Positions 20,031 through 31,499 of a stretch of DNA of 64,000 nt are shown one piece after another. This DNA comes from Kappaphycus alvarezii (lineage: Eukaryota; Rhodophyta; Florideophyceae; Gigartinales; Solieriaceae). Numbering within the stretch: the stretch's first letter is position 1; every line of letters starts with the position of its first letter. The DNA lies in NCBI GenBank assembly GCA_002205965.3, contig NADL03000609.1, positions 434,001-498,000 of the forward strand. The letters run 5' to 3'. The notes below the pieces were generated by a model, which was not told the DNA's origin, made no database searches, and saw nothing but the letters and a program-made list of their open reading frames with translations. Position numbers and translations under genes: made by a program.

Positions 20031-22190
20031 TAAGCAAAATTCCTATTGACGGGCGCGATAGGGGGCAGTAGATTGGCCACGTGTCCTTGCTGGCGATTTC
20101 TCCAGTAGCCCTCAGTAGGTTAGCTAGCCTTATGAGGAGAGTGGTTTGTAAGGAAGGCGAAAAATTAATGGAGGAAAGCATCTCTTGGTATACTACTCTA
20201 GGGTCTCCAAGTAGGTGTCGGCGACAAGGTCTCCTCCTTTTATTCCTAGCGGCTCCATGCCCACCAATTGGACCAACTGTCTTTCTGGTGCTAATTCTGG
20301 CTAACTTCCTTTTGAAAAACCTGTTTATCCTTTAGGCGAGCGCAACTGGGTAACTTTATTTGTGGTTCTACTGAAGAACCCATACAGTCTCAGTACTACA
20401 ACAGCCACAGGGTCTATCTTGAGGTATCACACTGAGGCTCTAATCTCAGCGAAGGACAGAAGCTATTCAACAGGGTGATGTCGAAGGTTCGAGTGACAGT
20501 CGAGTGGTTTATTAAAGAGGCGAAGATGTAGTTGAATTCGGTTGATTTCAAGATCAAGTTTCGCTTAGGGGAATTTGCAGTTGGTAAGTTGTACGTCGCG
20601 GCAGTTCTGGTTACAAACCTTCGTAACTGTGTCTATCGAAATAGTATAGCTCAGTACTTTGGTATTGATCCTGCTCAGCTTGAGAACTACGTGAGTAGTG
20701 CTGGTATCAATTGAGTACTTGTGTGCCACACTACCCTTTATCTTGAACATGTTTACAACATAAGGGGGGATAGCTAGCCTTCACCCTTCAAATATTAGAT
20801 AAACGTATCACAATGAGTAAATGCGCGACCATAGGGGAGCCGATAGGTGAGGGAAGAGGGAGCGGGACGATCACGGCTTTTTAAGTACTCGCTCCGAAGA
20901 CCAAGCTGCCTTAAAAAGCTGCCACTGCGAGCCCCGAGCAAGCCCTGGTCCCGGCCCCCTAGAATGCCCTCAGGACTGATTACACGTCTAATGCGAAAGA
21001 GCAGTTTTCCGTTGCCCCTCCGGATGCCACTATTACGGCAACCGCGACTGCTGAGGTACAGCAGGTGACCGACACCCTGGCCCAGAACCCTCCTTCGATG
21101 CGGCCTCCCCCGAAGTAAGAGCCGCCCCGACACCCCGCCCCGCAACTCGTCCTCGTCCAGCGGGCGAGGACCCGCTGGACGAGGACGCCCCTTCTCTTCT
21201 ACCTCTTTCCGCCATGACCCTGCCCCTCCCACGGGAGGGCAGGGGGGGAGGGCACAAGTGCCGCTGTCAACCGCGATCACGTCATCCGGGGCTCCCCATC
21301 GACCTCCTTTGTACCCTTACCGTTCACCGCTCCCTCCTCCTGTCTCTTCGGCGAAAATGGACGGTGTCGAGCAGCAGTCAGTTGTGGACACCGTCCAGCG
21401 AAAGCTGCTGCGGGCCACACCACCTAACTTTCACCCTGGAGTCCCCTACACCTGCCCAAGTATCCTCATCTTCCTACCCCTTTCCGACCCCTCCTGACAT
21501 CCTCCGCACCCCCTACTGTGAGCTCGACATCTTTCAAGAAATATGGCTTTTATGATTACACCAGTTCGTCCTCCTTCTCATGAAGTTGGCCAAAACTGCG
21601 TGTAACGCACGTGATAAGACCGTTAAGTACCGCTTTTCTCTCCACCTTCATATGCTGCCACTCACGATCACGCGGTGCAGCCTGCGGGGTGAGTAAGGGT
21701 GGCGATCCGTCAAGGGACATCGCTCCGCGCTCCAGGAGCGGCTACGGCGGGCGCAAACCGGCTCCCAATGGAGCGCTTTCTCGGCCGACGCACTTAATGC
21801 TCACCAACACCAGGCCGAATGGGTCGCCAAGAACTATCCCATCGCTCGCGCTTCCCCTCCGTTTACCGACGCAAAACGTTCTCGCTGGCTGAAGCCCTTT
21901 GCGCGGATACCTGGTAGGGCAAGGCTATGCGCACGCTTCATAATGCGCCATACACAGACGTCAACTCGCCTACCATCATCAAGCGGCTGTGGGACCTCCA
22001 CCAGTCTCCACCACGGCCCATCGCTCTGCCGGCCGGAGACCACCTTCCTCCACCGCCGCAACTCACGGAGTGCGCCGTTGTGCGGGCTACGCTGCACATC
22101 ACTGCGAAAACTCGGCGGGCACGGACGGCAAGCCCTCACGTTGGTTTCATCTGCTTCCCAAGGCCACTTTTAGCCTCCTAGCTGGTTTCA
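20031..22190. other. No confident gene; GC-rich coding-like debris
   Basis: From 20031 to 20800 there are only short frames, probably the decayed rest of the copia element. From 20830 to 21900 the DNA turns GC-rich, with Pro/Ser/Arg-rich frames on both strands that look like the N-terminal region of the RT element recognised from 22190, but no domain can be named. Confidence 0.35.
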
Positions 22191-23260
22191 CTGGCCTCGG
22201 AGTCCTCAGTAAATTGGTCAACCGCATTGCAAACGGCATCCTTTCTGACTCAGTTTTCCCTTTTCCTTCTTTCGTGACCCACCTGTCGCTTCAGCCTAAG
22301 CCGGGGAAGATTCGTCCCATCGCGGTCGGCTCTGTCCTCCGTCGACATTTTACGAAGATGCTGCCCCTTTGGCTATTTATGACTCCTGTGCCTTTCTGCC
22401 CCGCTACAGATGGCCAACTGCGTTACGGCTCGCACGGACGCCTTCGTTCACGACGTGCGCACCATACTCCGCCGGGTATCCTCGGACCGCAACGTTTCCA
22501 CTGTCCTCATGCCCGCAACGCCTTCAACTGCGTTGATATCTGTTCTGGGAGGATGGAAACCGGAGGCATACGCGATCGTCCCGGAATTGGCAGCAAATGT
22601 GGCCACACGGGCAATGGAGAGATTCTCGCGAGCCAAAAGGGTCCTCATGCACAGACAAGCAGCGCAAGCTGTACTGTACAGTGAAGCATGCCTCCACGCC
22701 TGCCTTGACCCGTCGATGTAGTCACAGGGTCACAGAGGCGCAGGCCCGTTTCTGTTTTCTCCTTTCCTTCTCTCCAAATTCCGTTTAGATTCCCCTCGCT
22801 AAAAGTACCTGAAGACGAAGTAAAATACCCCGTCATTCCCCTCGTTGACAAGCAATCGATACTGGACATGCTGCCATCCCGCACCCCTCGCTCGCTTGTC
22901 TCGCCAACATGGTTTACGGCCTCTCACAGGAACCGTTGATTGTTCCCGATCGCGAACAAATAATTCTCTCAAGTGCCGAAGGGGCCCAGCAGGCGACTCC
23001 GCTGGCATGCTGCTTTTTCTCCCGTATAATTCGGCCGATCATTAGGCGGATCGAAGAATGGTACGGCATCATTTTGAATCAGTGGTACGCCGATTACAGC
23101 ACATTGTTGATGACACTGAAAGGTCTCCAGCGAGCACTCTGGTTGCTCCAGATGCATTGATAGGAGTAAATCGTCGGGAGAAGAGATACTCAGAACCAAC
23201 TACCCCAAGAAGGAGGTGTTGCAAGCGACAAAAGTGCTACCGTGGTATAGTTGAATGAAT
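22190..23260 (+). mobile_element. Non-LTR-type reverse transcriptase fragment, rearranged
   Basis: In changing frames the RT palm is recognisable: LQPKPGKIRPIAVGSVLRR (about 22291-22347), DAFVHDVRTILRR (about 22437-22475), RNAFNCVDI near 22520-22545, then SSAEGAQQATPLACCFF (about 22970-23020), where the family has SSEGVQQGDPLGPLLF, and WYADYSTL (about 23080-23105), where it has the catalytic Tyr-x-Asp-Asp. The second catalytic Asp is replaced by Tyr. Between RNAFN and SSAEG there are about 290 extra bases (about 22545-22830). Part of them encodes LGGWKPEAY...RAMERFS, sequence also found at 51640-51930. The copy is dead and chimeric. Confidence 0.7.
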
Positions 23261-23599
23261 AAAAAGGAGTGTATATGGAAGAGAGTTGAGAGGTCTACAA
23301 GCAAGTATGAAAGGGGCAGGGTCTACTACTGATGCTCTGTGAGCAGCGTAGGAAAAAGTTTTCTTGGGTCTGAAGTTGACTCTCAACTTCCTACTACTCG
23401 GGACTTGGCTTGAAGTTTTCTGCCAACTTGCTTGATCTCTCCATGAGGAAGCATCTCACTCAGCTTATATAGAATTTCGGCTACCCCGTAAGTCCGAACA
23501 AAACTACAAAGGATACCAGGAAATGCATAAAAACACTTTGTGTGGACGATATACTCTAAACAAAAGATACTTAAGAAACTAACAATCAATGAGGTCCTC

Positions 23600-24055
23600 T
23601 TATTTCCCATTCTCTAAATCAGATCCGAACAACTCCTCTAAAATATCCATGCTGCCCAAGCAGTCCCCACAGATATCTGCGAACGGCTCATAACTATCTA
23701 TTTCCTCCTGGGAGATATCTAAACTACTAAAGATATCCTCATCCGGTTCTATCGTCGGTACCACTTGTTCCATACATTCCACCATTCCAACACTTCCCAT
23801 GCCTCCCTGTCCTTCATCCTCCTCGTCCTCGTCTTCATCCTCGTCCTCATCCTCGTCCTCATCCTCGTCCTCATCCTCGTCCTCATCCTCGTCCTCATCC
23901 TCGTCCTCATCCTCGTCCTCATCCTCGTCCTCATCCTCGTCCTCATCCTCGTCCTCATCCTCGTCCTCATCCTCATCCTCATCCTCATCCTCGTCCTCAT
24001 CCTCGACATCCTCTTTATTCTCCTCATTCTCGTCGTCCTTAACCTCGTAGACCAA
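23600..24055 (-). CDS. Acidic (Asp-Glu)n reading frame; doubtful gene
   Basis: The frame runs from just after a stop at about 24058 to a stop at 23600. About 65 residues of near-perfect DE repeat are followed by a non-repetitive acidic tail (SSLDISQEEIDSYEPFADIC, ending LEELFGSDLENGK). There is no ATG before the repeat, so it could only be an internal exon or a fragment. The tail is complex enough to be real protein, perhaps a nuclear acidic region. Its function is unknown. Confidence 0.3.
   Translation of the reverse strand: MVYEVKDDENEENKEDVEDEDEDEDEDEDEDEDEDEDEDEDEDEDEDEDEDEDEDEDEDEDEDEDEDEDEDEDEDEDEEDEGQGGMGSVGMVECMEQVVPTIEPDEDIFSSLDISQEEIDSYEPFADICGDCLGSMDILEELFGSDLENGK
23815..24008. 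repeat. Hexamer/12-mer microsatellite (CCTCGT/CCTCAT)n
   Basis: About 190 bp alternate CCTCGT and CCTCAT on the + strand, an almost perfect 12-bp tandem repeat, with a pure CCTCAT stretch near 23966-23990. It encodes Asp-Glu on the minus strand and Ser-rich or Leu-Val-rich nonsense in other frames. Confidence 0.95.
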
Positions 24056-24059
24056 TTAC

Positions 24060-27000
24060 GGGGCTTCCCACTCCTCGAAGGTCTCCCCAGCTCCCCCTCG
24101 ACTTCCCACTCCTGCCCCTCAGGTACCTCCTCGGCCTCATCTTCGACGAAGAGCTTGCAGACGAACTCGATTATCTTCTACTTAGTCTGGCGTCGCAGGT
24201 AGTCGTCTGCGTCCGTCGGACCATATACAGCGAGCGCAAGGCCGTTTAAGGGGCGAGAGGGGCGGTTTTTGGTGATGGGGGCGGAGGGGCGAATGTTGTT
24301 CATTTTGGTTGTAAATGATTGTAGACGGAGGATTGAGGGCGTGAGGGGGAGGTTAGTGTGCGTAGGGGTTAATGGATCTCAAAAAAAGTTGGGTAAAATG
24401 GAACTAAGTACACCTTTGAGGCGGACTGGATTGGGTACTAAAAAGTTAAAATCGAAATTGCAGTAGCGCATTTGCGCGGAATTTCTACATAAGGAGTGAG
24501 TTTGATGAAGAAGATAGATTAAAAAAGACGTAAAACGCTAATTTGGAGGAGAGGATACAGTATTAAAATATCTAGGGAGGATTGGATGCAAAATTGGAAA
24601 GGACGGTGAGCGAAGTCAGGGACGGTATCGTTGTAAGTTGCTGGACTACACTAGGGGAGGACCATTTCCTGTATTACACAAAGGGAGGACCATTTTCTGT
24701 ATTACATGCATGATCCGACTCTCTGTCTTTTTATGCACCTCCGCAAGGTACCCTTTTTGAGTCGATTGCGGTTGTCCGGAAAACCATGGGATAGATCGGA
24801 TATATCTGCCAAGAGTAAAACACCCAAAACTTTTCCTCCGCAAGACCTGTATCTTCTGGCCTCACACTCCGTCAGTTGACAGTGAGCCTTTTCTCGTTGA
24901 TTTTCCGCTCTCCAAGTGCTCCGGTGAAAGTTTCGAACTCCTGGGAGCCCCGTTGAGTAACTGCATGTTCATTACGGCCTTCCCACGCAACAAGGTGGAC
25001 GACTGCCGCCGCACCCTGGCGTTACTAGAACAACTCTGGCATCCCCTGGCACGTTTCAAAATACAGTGCCTCTATGCTTCGGCATGACATGTTGCCCACG
25101 CGTTCGGGCTTGCTAATTTCTAGTATTCTGCCGACCCCGCTGCCGAGTTTGACTGTAGCGGGCCTCCTACGCAGCCAAGCATGACTTACCCCACACAGAT
25201 GCAACCTGAGAACAAGCATGTCTACATGTTCGCCTTGTCGGTGACAGTTTTTCGCCCGTTTTTGCATGGCGCAGCTGCCTCCAGCATTCTTGAACCCGCC
25301 TCAGCACGTCTCAGCACCTCCTCGTACTATACGGCCCGGCTTCAACCCGTCCTTTGCAAACATGCTCGGGGCGACCGGTCCTTCCTGGTCAACCAACGTA
25401 AGTTCTTAACTAAATAACCGGTCAGCAGCTGTAAAATTTATATAACAAACGAGGAAATATAACGCGTCTCTCACAAGAAGTAGCTAAAGGTTCTAAACTC
25501 ACGCAAAGGCATATTTTACGAACTTTCATTCTTGCTACCTAGAGACTTGTCTACAAAACAAGCATAAACTGAATTTTAGCTCTTGTATCGCTTTGCATTT
25601 GCAACATGGATTCACGAATTGATTTAGTTTAGAGGCGGTGATTCTCGCTCTTTTTTGACGCGAAGTACGTTAAGCTTCACGGTCCAGTATATCCTGATCG
25701 AGGCGCTCCTTTTATAGTTTTATACTTTCTCAATCAACCTCTAATATCGCATTGTCCGACTGTTTCATCATCTCGCTCAGCTCCATCATTCCATCACTCG
25801 AATCTGCGGATACAACACTCTTTCGTATTTTCTGACGGCTTTTCCCGACTACAGGCTATCAGACGCGCTTCTTTTCTTCTTATTCTGCAATTCCTTGATA
25901 ATAATATCCCTTACAGTTCCACCTTATCTACTTATTCCTTCTTCATTGCCTCCACTCCAGTCATCTTTTCGTCGATAGAAATCCTTCTTCGGCTGCGGCA
26001 TGTCCCCAGCAACTGATCTAATTCCCTAATTTCCCCCCTTCCAGATATAAATCTGTCTTTCTTATCTCGAACATCAAACTCTTCTAAGAGCATTTAAATC
26101 TGTCTTGAGAGCTTTTTCAAGAAAAAATAGGCAAAAAATATTCGGGTTGGCACTAGAACGCTCAGCTGCATAGCTGTAAAGAATCACTTTCTCAACATGA
26201 CGCGGGACATGGGCCTTGGAGGAGGACTATTCTTGAGCTAAAATCAGGTCATCGCTTGCGGTAAACTTGGACTTTCTCCGGGTCTTCTTGGATGGCGCTA
26301 CCGAGCGTAAGGTTGCAACAGATATAGAGCGAAGCGAAGGTTTGTCAATAGTCCGAAGCTGGGGAGGAAGGGAAGAAGGCAAGGAAGGAAATTAGGTAGA
26401 GGTATCCATGGTGGATGGTTAAGGTTATGTGATGGGTCTGGGTATTGGTGAGGCTGATACTTTGTATAGGATATGGTCGATGAAAGATGGCTCAAAAAAG
26501 TAAGTGGTAGCATGTTTACTTTTGGATTTACTGTGATTACGACTTTCGTGCCATTGAATAGTTGAATAATTCGTTTCTGTAGCTGCTCATACTTCTGTAT
26601 CATTTTAGAATTCCGTTACAGAAATTCTGCAACCTCTGACATACGTGTAAGACATATTACTGGAATATGTAAAAGAACATTGCAGACATTCGTCAGCATA
26701 AACTCTCTAGTAACATTTTGTATCCATGAATTATTACAAAAATATCTGTACATTCCTGCTGAGCTGTAACATATGCAGTGACGTGACAGCAAACTGTGTT
26801 TTTGCTGCGCTGACAACAACATGCGACCCTTCAGCAGAATATTCCCGCCCTTTCAAAAAGCGAGGCAGGTCTCTCTTACTTCTTACGGATAATCCATTGT
26901 TCGATATGGATTTTTCCGACACCAATTCGCATAATTCCTATCGGAGGCTTGCAAAATTTCAGGTTTTTAGACTATTAGCAGTATTTTTAAATACCAGGAA

Positions 27001-27550
27001 TAATCCAACGATTGATACTTCAAACTTGTAATAGGCTGCTCGAGCACCAACGACATCTATCATTAATCGTTTCTCACTCATACGTGAAGCACGTGTTTTT
27101 CCGAGTTTGTGCACATTTTCAGAGGTATTTTAGAGCTTAAGATGTGTTCTAAGTGGTGTTTCAATATGAAAGAAAGAAACATCAAATGCGGCAGAAAATG
27201 CATGAAATTCTCCAGCAATGATAGATAGTCCAACTCGAGGAGACTTGCAGCTGCTATAGTTTAGAAAATAACGGCGCTTTGAGTCATCTCAATGGAAAAT
27301 GATGAATCCCAGCTGCGAAGTAAGATGAGTATTTGTCGCAAACCATGCAGATACATAAGTACGAACATATAGGGTGTTGAAATTGAGCGGGAGGTACTTG
27401 AGACGGATTTATTTGGTATCTTTCACATCGCCTATGGAAGTATTAAGGTCGTCCACGGGCTTCTTCCCGAAAGTCTCAGCGGTTACTATTGATGCGCGAT
27501 TGACTATCAAACATATATCCGAACGAGTGTGTGATAGCCAACTGAATGCG
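24060..27550. other. No recognisable gene; transposon-derived intergenic DNA
   Basis: No protein family was recognised on either strand. The 24900-25400 part is GC-richer and gives broken Pro/Ser/Leu-rich frames of coding character. From 25430 onward it is AT-rich. The tiny repeat at 24748-24834 lies here. The 3' end of the minus-strand copia-like element (RNase H, LTR) is expected around 26-27.5 kb but was not identified. Confidence 0.35.
24748..24834 (-). repeat. Tiny insertion repeat, copy 1 (longest)
   Basis: An 87-bp segment is bounded by 10-bp direct repeats CCTCCGCAAG at 24738-24747 and 24835-24844. Its core (about 24786-24834), read on the minus strand, shares TTTTACTCTTGG and AGATATATCCGATCTAT with the copies at 45300-45352 and 54802-54850. 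No inverted ends and no coding capacity. Confidence 0.65.
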
Positions 27551-27559
27551 TTGCCGGCG

Positions 27560-28110
27560 GAGCGAAAGGGCTCAAGGGCAGAACCCTTCGGTATCGTTCT
27601 GAGCTTGGAAATGTATTCTGGTTGATGTACGTAGAACGTTCGCTAACCATCAATGGACTTTTCTTTTTCAATGAGGATACCAAAGAATTCAATATTTTCA
27701 TACTAAATCTGTCTTGACTCAAAAATAAGCTGTGAATACAATGAGGTTATCAAAATTTTCATTTCCATCAAACAAATTATCATCGACATAGGCCCCATGA
27801 AGTCCATCGGTACCCACGGTACCTTTTTTCGTGTAAAGAGACAGATCTGCATGGAGTGGTAGCATTTCTAGCTATTTCTTGATAAACAATTTGAGAGTAG
27901 TGCCCCAATAGTCACCAGAATCCCAGATATCATAAAGTGGCCTTTTAGCTTCAGTACTTAATCTCCTCCAATTTTGAAGAATTTTCGATCGGCTTCACGG
28001 ATCTTTAGATCTATATCACGGTTCAGTTCTCCTTTCGTTTAGAGGTAAGCTTGAACGAAATCAACCATTGCGAGGCGGAAATTAAGAATGGAAGATGCTG
28101 AAAGGATTAT
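27560..28110 (-). pseudogene. Copia-type reverse transcriptase fragment
   Basis: On the minus strand FRLAMVDFVQAYL (about 28080-28040) is followed by a broken LKL..LYDIWDSGDYWGTTL region, then by SLYTKKGTVGTDGLHGAYV and DDNLFDGN (about 27850-27770), the copia RT YVDD box with its usual flanks. A DRFSMKILNSL-type block near 27715 continues the RT. At least three in-frame stops interrupt it. Confidence 0.7.
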
Positions 28111-28591
28111 TTTGGCAGAGCTTTGGCGTAGCTTTGGTCAGCTATGCACTATGAAATTTTCCATTTCGTCTTTGTATCCTTGTCCAACGACATGCTTTGG
28201 GCTTCTGAGTGTCAGTACCTGAATTCCTCTGAGTGAGTTCAAATCTTCCATCGATAATGTTGGACTTCGGTGGAAGAGACGAATTATTGAAGACTTCCCA
28301 GACCCTAAGATCAGACAGACCCTGAATCTAATTGCATTTAGCTGTTTAAAGTGCTGCGGAATTGGATCTTTGGTCAGAATCGGGAAATTTCTCCACGATA
28401 TACGTTAGGTTTGATGTCCCTAAGACATCAGTTGTTCCCATGATTTTGACCAGAGCTTCAGTATTATTTCTTGAACGATTGCAAGAAATGTCTCGCCCGA
28501 GAGCAATAGGTCAAATACGGTATCTATTTCGTCGCCCATTTTATGATGAACATTTTTCTGTCTCTTCTAATGATACGAGTCCGTCATATAC

Positions 28592-29508
28592 TCACGGAAT
28601 TTTTCTATCGGAACTCTTAAGGTCGTTATTGATGCTAATCCAAACAATTTTTTCATCTCCTGCAACAACATTGTATGGGCTTTCCCATCCTTTCACTTTT
28701 TCGCGATAGAGGAGGACTTTAGATCCAATCCTTATCTCGCGGTCTGATGAAATAGGGACGTTATGATTAAGACCAGTGTGAATGCGGACAAAAGCAACAG
28801 CATTAGAAATATCAGGGCAGGAATTCTGTAGTGATTCCATTCGCTCACGCTGCTCGGGAAGATTTGACAACCCTAGCAGGAGCTAGAGAATGGCTCCAAA
28901 CACGAGAAGAGTGGGTGAAAAACCATTTGGTCCAGCAATGTTGTTCATGGCATGAACAGAAAGAGAAAGAAACTCATCTTTCGAAATATTTGGGTGCTCC
29001 GTTCGTGCCTTACGAACTGTTCTTCGAAGGAACTCGTGGTACTTTTCACCGAAGCAAACATCACTACGGATTTGGACACCTGATTCCATGTGTTCTGTCC
29101 CACTAGCTTGCGGCGAGTGACGCCACCAATCAATATCGAATTGCGGCCACGATCAGTGTGAATTTATTTCGAGTAACCGACTTAGTATGTAACCCATTGA
29201 CGGACGTAAGCTGTCCGTACGTTGTTTGCTGACTCTCCGTCGAGGAATATTGCAGCAATGCGCGAAGTGTCCTTACAAAAAGTGTGTAATACGGACTTAT
29301 TTTCTAAATACATAGCATCCATAAGCATAGTAAGGTTAGAGAATACATATTCGCTTGAAAGTATGACGAGGAAACGACCAGGTCTATTCGATATCCTTTG
29401 GAACATATCACAAGACCCAGTAACTTTTTCGGGGGCCTTAAAGATCTCTGGTGTTGCTTGATGACAAAAGTATCGGTGAATTCTTTTTAACACTGACTCA
29501 GTGTACAT
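28592..29508 (-). pseudogene. Retrotransposon integrase fragment
   Basis: Frames from 29508 down carry integrase blocks. A zinc-binding-like segment (LKRIHRYFCHQATPEIF ... GSCDMFQRIS) is followed by the core (LMDAMYLENKSVLHTFCKDTSRIAAIFLDG, two parts of one block) and then FGEKYHEFLRRTVRKARTEH. In the last block the catalytic Glu expected before the YH pair is not obvious. The LSVHAMNNIAGPNGFSPTLL block follows, and a separate frame (28592-28870) gives the C-terminal tail with IRIGSKVLLYREKVKGWESP. The catalytic Asp after VLH is replaced. Inactive. Confidence 0.65.
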
Positions 29509-30216
29509 AACTTCGTAATTGAATTTATAGAATTAATAGCATAGATTTCAAGTGAAAGGGGCGTTGCAGGAAGGATATTTGCATCGGATAAGATTTTTAA
29601 AGATTTATAATAGAATAATCCAATGGAATAATCCTGGAGTCGTCCGTATAGCAGAAACCGAGGTCCTGTGTAGTGCGGACTTGTCTACAAACAATAAAGC
29701 GTCATTCTTCTTATAATTGAAGCTTGTACTTATCAATTACGTCAAGTCCTAGAATAAGCGATATTAAAATATCTAAAATATCAAGAACGAGCTCCGTGTA
29801 ACGGTTTTCGTCGAATGTGATCCGAAACTTTTCTTTTCGAATGCTTTTCTTCCTATTTGCTCTCAATTTTTAGACCTTTGCTGCTGATGAATAAGAGCGA
29901 GAGGGGTTCTAATGAGGCGGTAGTATGGCTCAGCTTGACTCTTTCCTACTACGAATACCTGAGCTCCAGAATCTTAACAGGCTCCATTGAAATTTTCAAT
30001 GACTTAGGGATCGCAAGGAGAAGTGCGACTGATTGTAGCTTCAGCTACGTATTTTACATCATTCATGTCTACTGTATAACTAATATGTGCGTCAAAGATA
30101 TCAAAGTCTGAGTTTTTTCATCAGATTCATCGTTAAAGTTTACTGTTGGTTCATCTGGTACTTTTTGGATCATTTACTCATTTGCTTTATTTGCATATTT
30201 AAGCTGTCGAAATAAT

Positions 30217-30486
30217 TCAAACAAAAGTGTGATAATTTCTAGTATTTCCGGTTTCCTTTGGCATATACTCCATTTTTCGACGAGCGGCTTTACCGAGGTC
30301 AATCTCGTGCGGACATGAGCATAGGATGTGATCAGAAGAATCACAATTGAAGCATATCATGGCAAAAAGCCGTCCAGATGGATCCTTCTTTTGGCTGAAA
30401 CGACATGTTTCATCTGAATTAGTGCGTGACTTAATTGCGACTTTGTCTCTCATGTTTTCAATTTCAGCTTCCCTAAAGAGATGCAA
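30217..30486 (-). pseudogene. Gag fragment with CCHC zinc knuckle
   Basis: The frame contains ICFNCDSSDHILCSC, an exact Cys-x2-Cys-x4-His-x4-Cys retroviral-type knuckle that binds nucleic acid, followed by basic residues (GKAARRKMEYM). It lies upstream of the integrase in minus-strand order, as expected for gag. Confidence 0.7.
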
Positions 30487-31499
30487 GGCTGCTTCAACTT
30501 ATCCATAGAGTTGTTCAAATTATAACCCATGAGTAGTGACCCAGTTTAACGGATCCGCCGCCCATGCGTAACTGACAGTAGCATTGCGAAAAAATGACTG
30601 TTGTATGCCTCACTCCTGTGCTAGTCTCCTCTCAACATAGAAACCGGGGAGGCAACCCCTGCTAAGTCAAATAGGAAATAATCACACTCTCAACGACGCG
30701 AGGTCAAAACAGACCTCTGTTCTCCATCTACCTTTGGTATAAAGATGATCGCAACCGTCCCCTACGTCCACAAAGAGGACAAAGCAGGCGAGTTTTTCAT
30801 TAAACAAGTGGCTGATCACAGTTTTACAGAAGACTTCTCCGTCGTGTATACTGGTACCGCTTCCCGCCGTTTTCCGACACTTTAGAACCCGTGCGGCACA
30901 TCCCGCGTTCACATATCGTCCGGTTCAGTATCTTTGCGTTATAAGCATACTGGTCCGTCAACAAGTTCTTTATGCTTAAAATTTAAGTATGCTAGTAATG
31001 GGAGTTCTCAAAAATAACTACCACGACACCGTAAAGTGGTCCGTTACCAATGTTTGATTCATTTCAAATACTTTCTTAGCTCTTAACTTACGTTTTAAAC
31101 TGAGAATTGTAGCATTGAAGTCAGAAGTGAGCACACGAAGCCGCTACAGGGCGGCAATGGCCACAGAATGTCGTTTTAGCTCTTCGCTGACAATGGAAAA
31201 ATGATGTTACTCATCATTTTCAACGTCACCAGGCCGCGTTAAAATTGAAGCTCCAACTCAAGCGACAGCGAGACCAAGTTCATCGAATGAAAATGATTCG
31301 ATACATCGCCTTCGTCATCAGTACTTAAAAGGCTGTCAATATCGATGCGTATGTTTGCAATCGCATGTAATTCTAGTCCTGTCTCTCTCATGGCGCGAAG
31401 GCGTCTTGGCATTTTGGGAGAGTAAACAATTAAGCGATTGATGGAATAACAGACCAAACTCGCCTGCGTTCCAAAAATCTTCATCCTTGCATTGCATAA

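Larger units (their letters stand above)
27560..31484 (-). mobile_element. Ty1/copia-order retrotransposon, degenerate
   Basis: Read on the minus strand the order is gag-like (31.5-30.5 kb), CCHC knuckle, integrase, integrase tail, RT. This is the copia gene order. Many stops and frame changes interrupt it. LTRs were not identified, so the limits given are those of recognisable coding sequence only. Confidence 0.7.

Noticed and set aside
23799..24050. Plus-strand poly-Ser frame
   Set aside because: It is the frame-shadow of the hexamer microsatellite.
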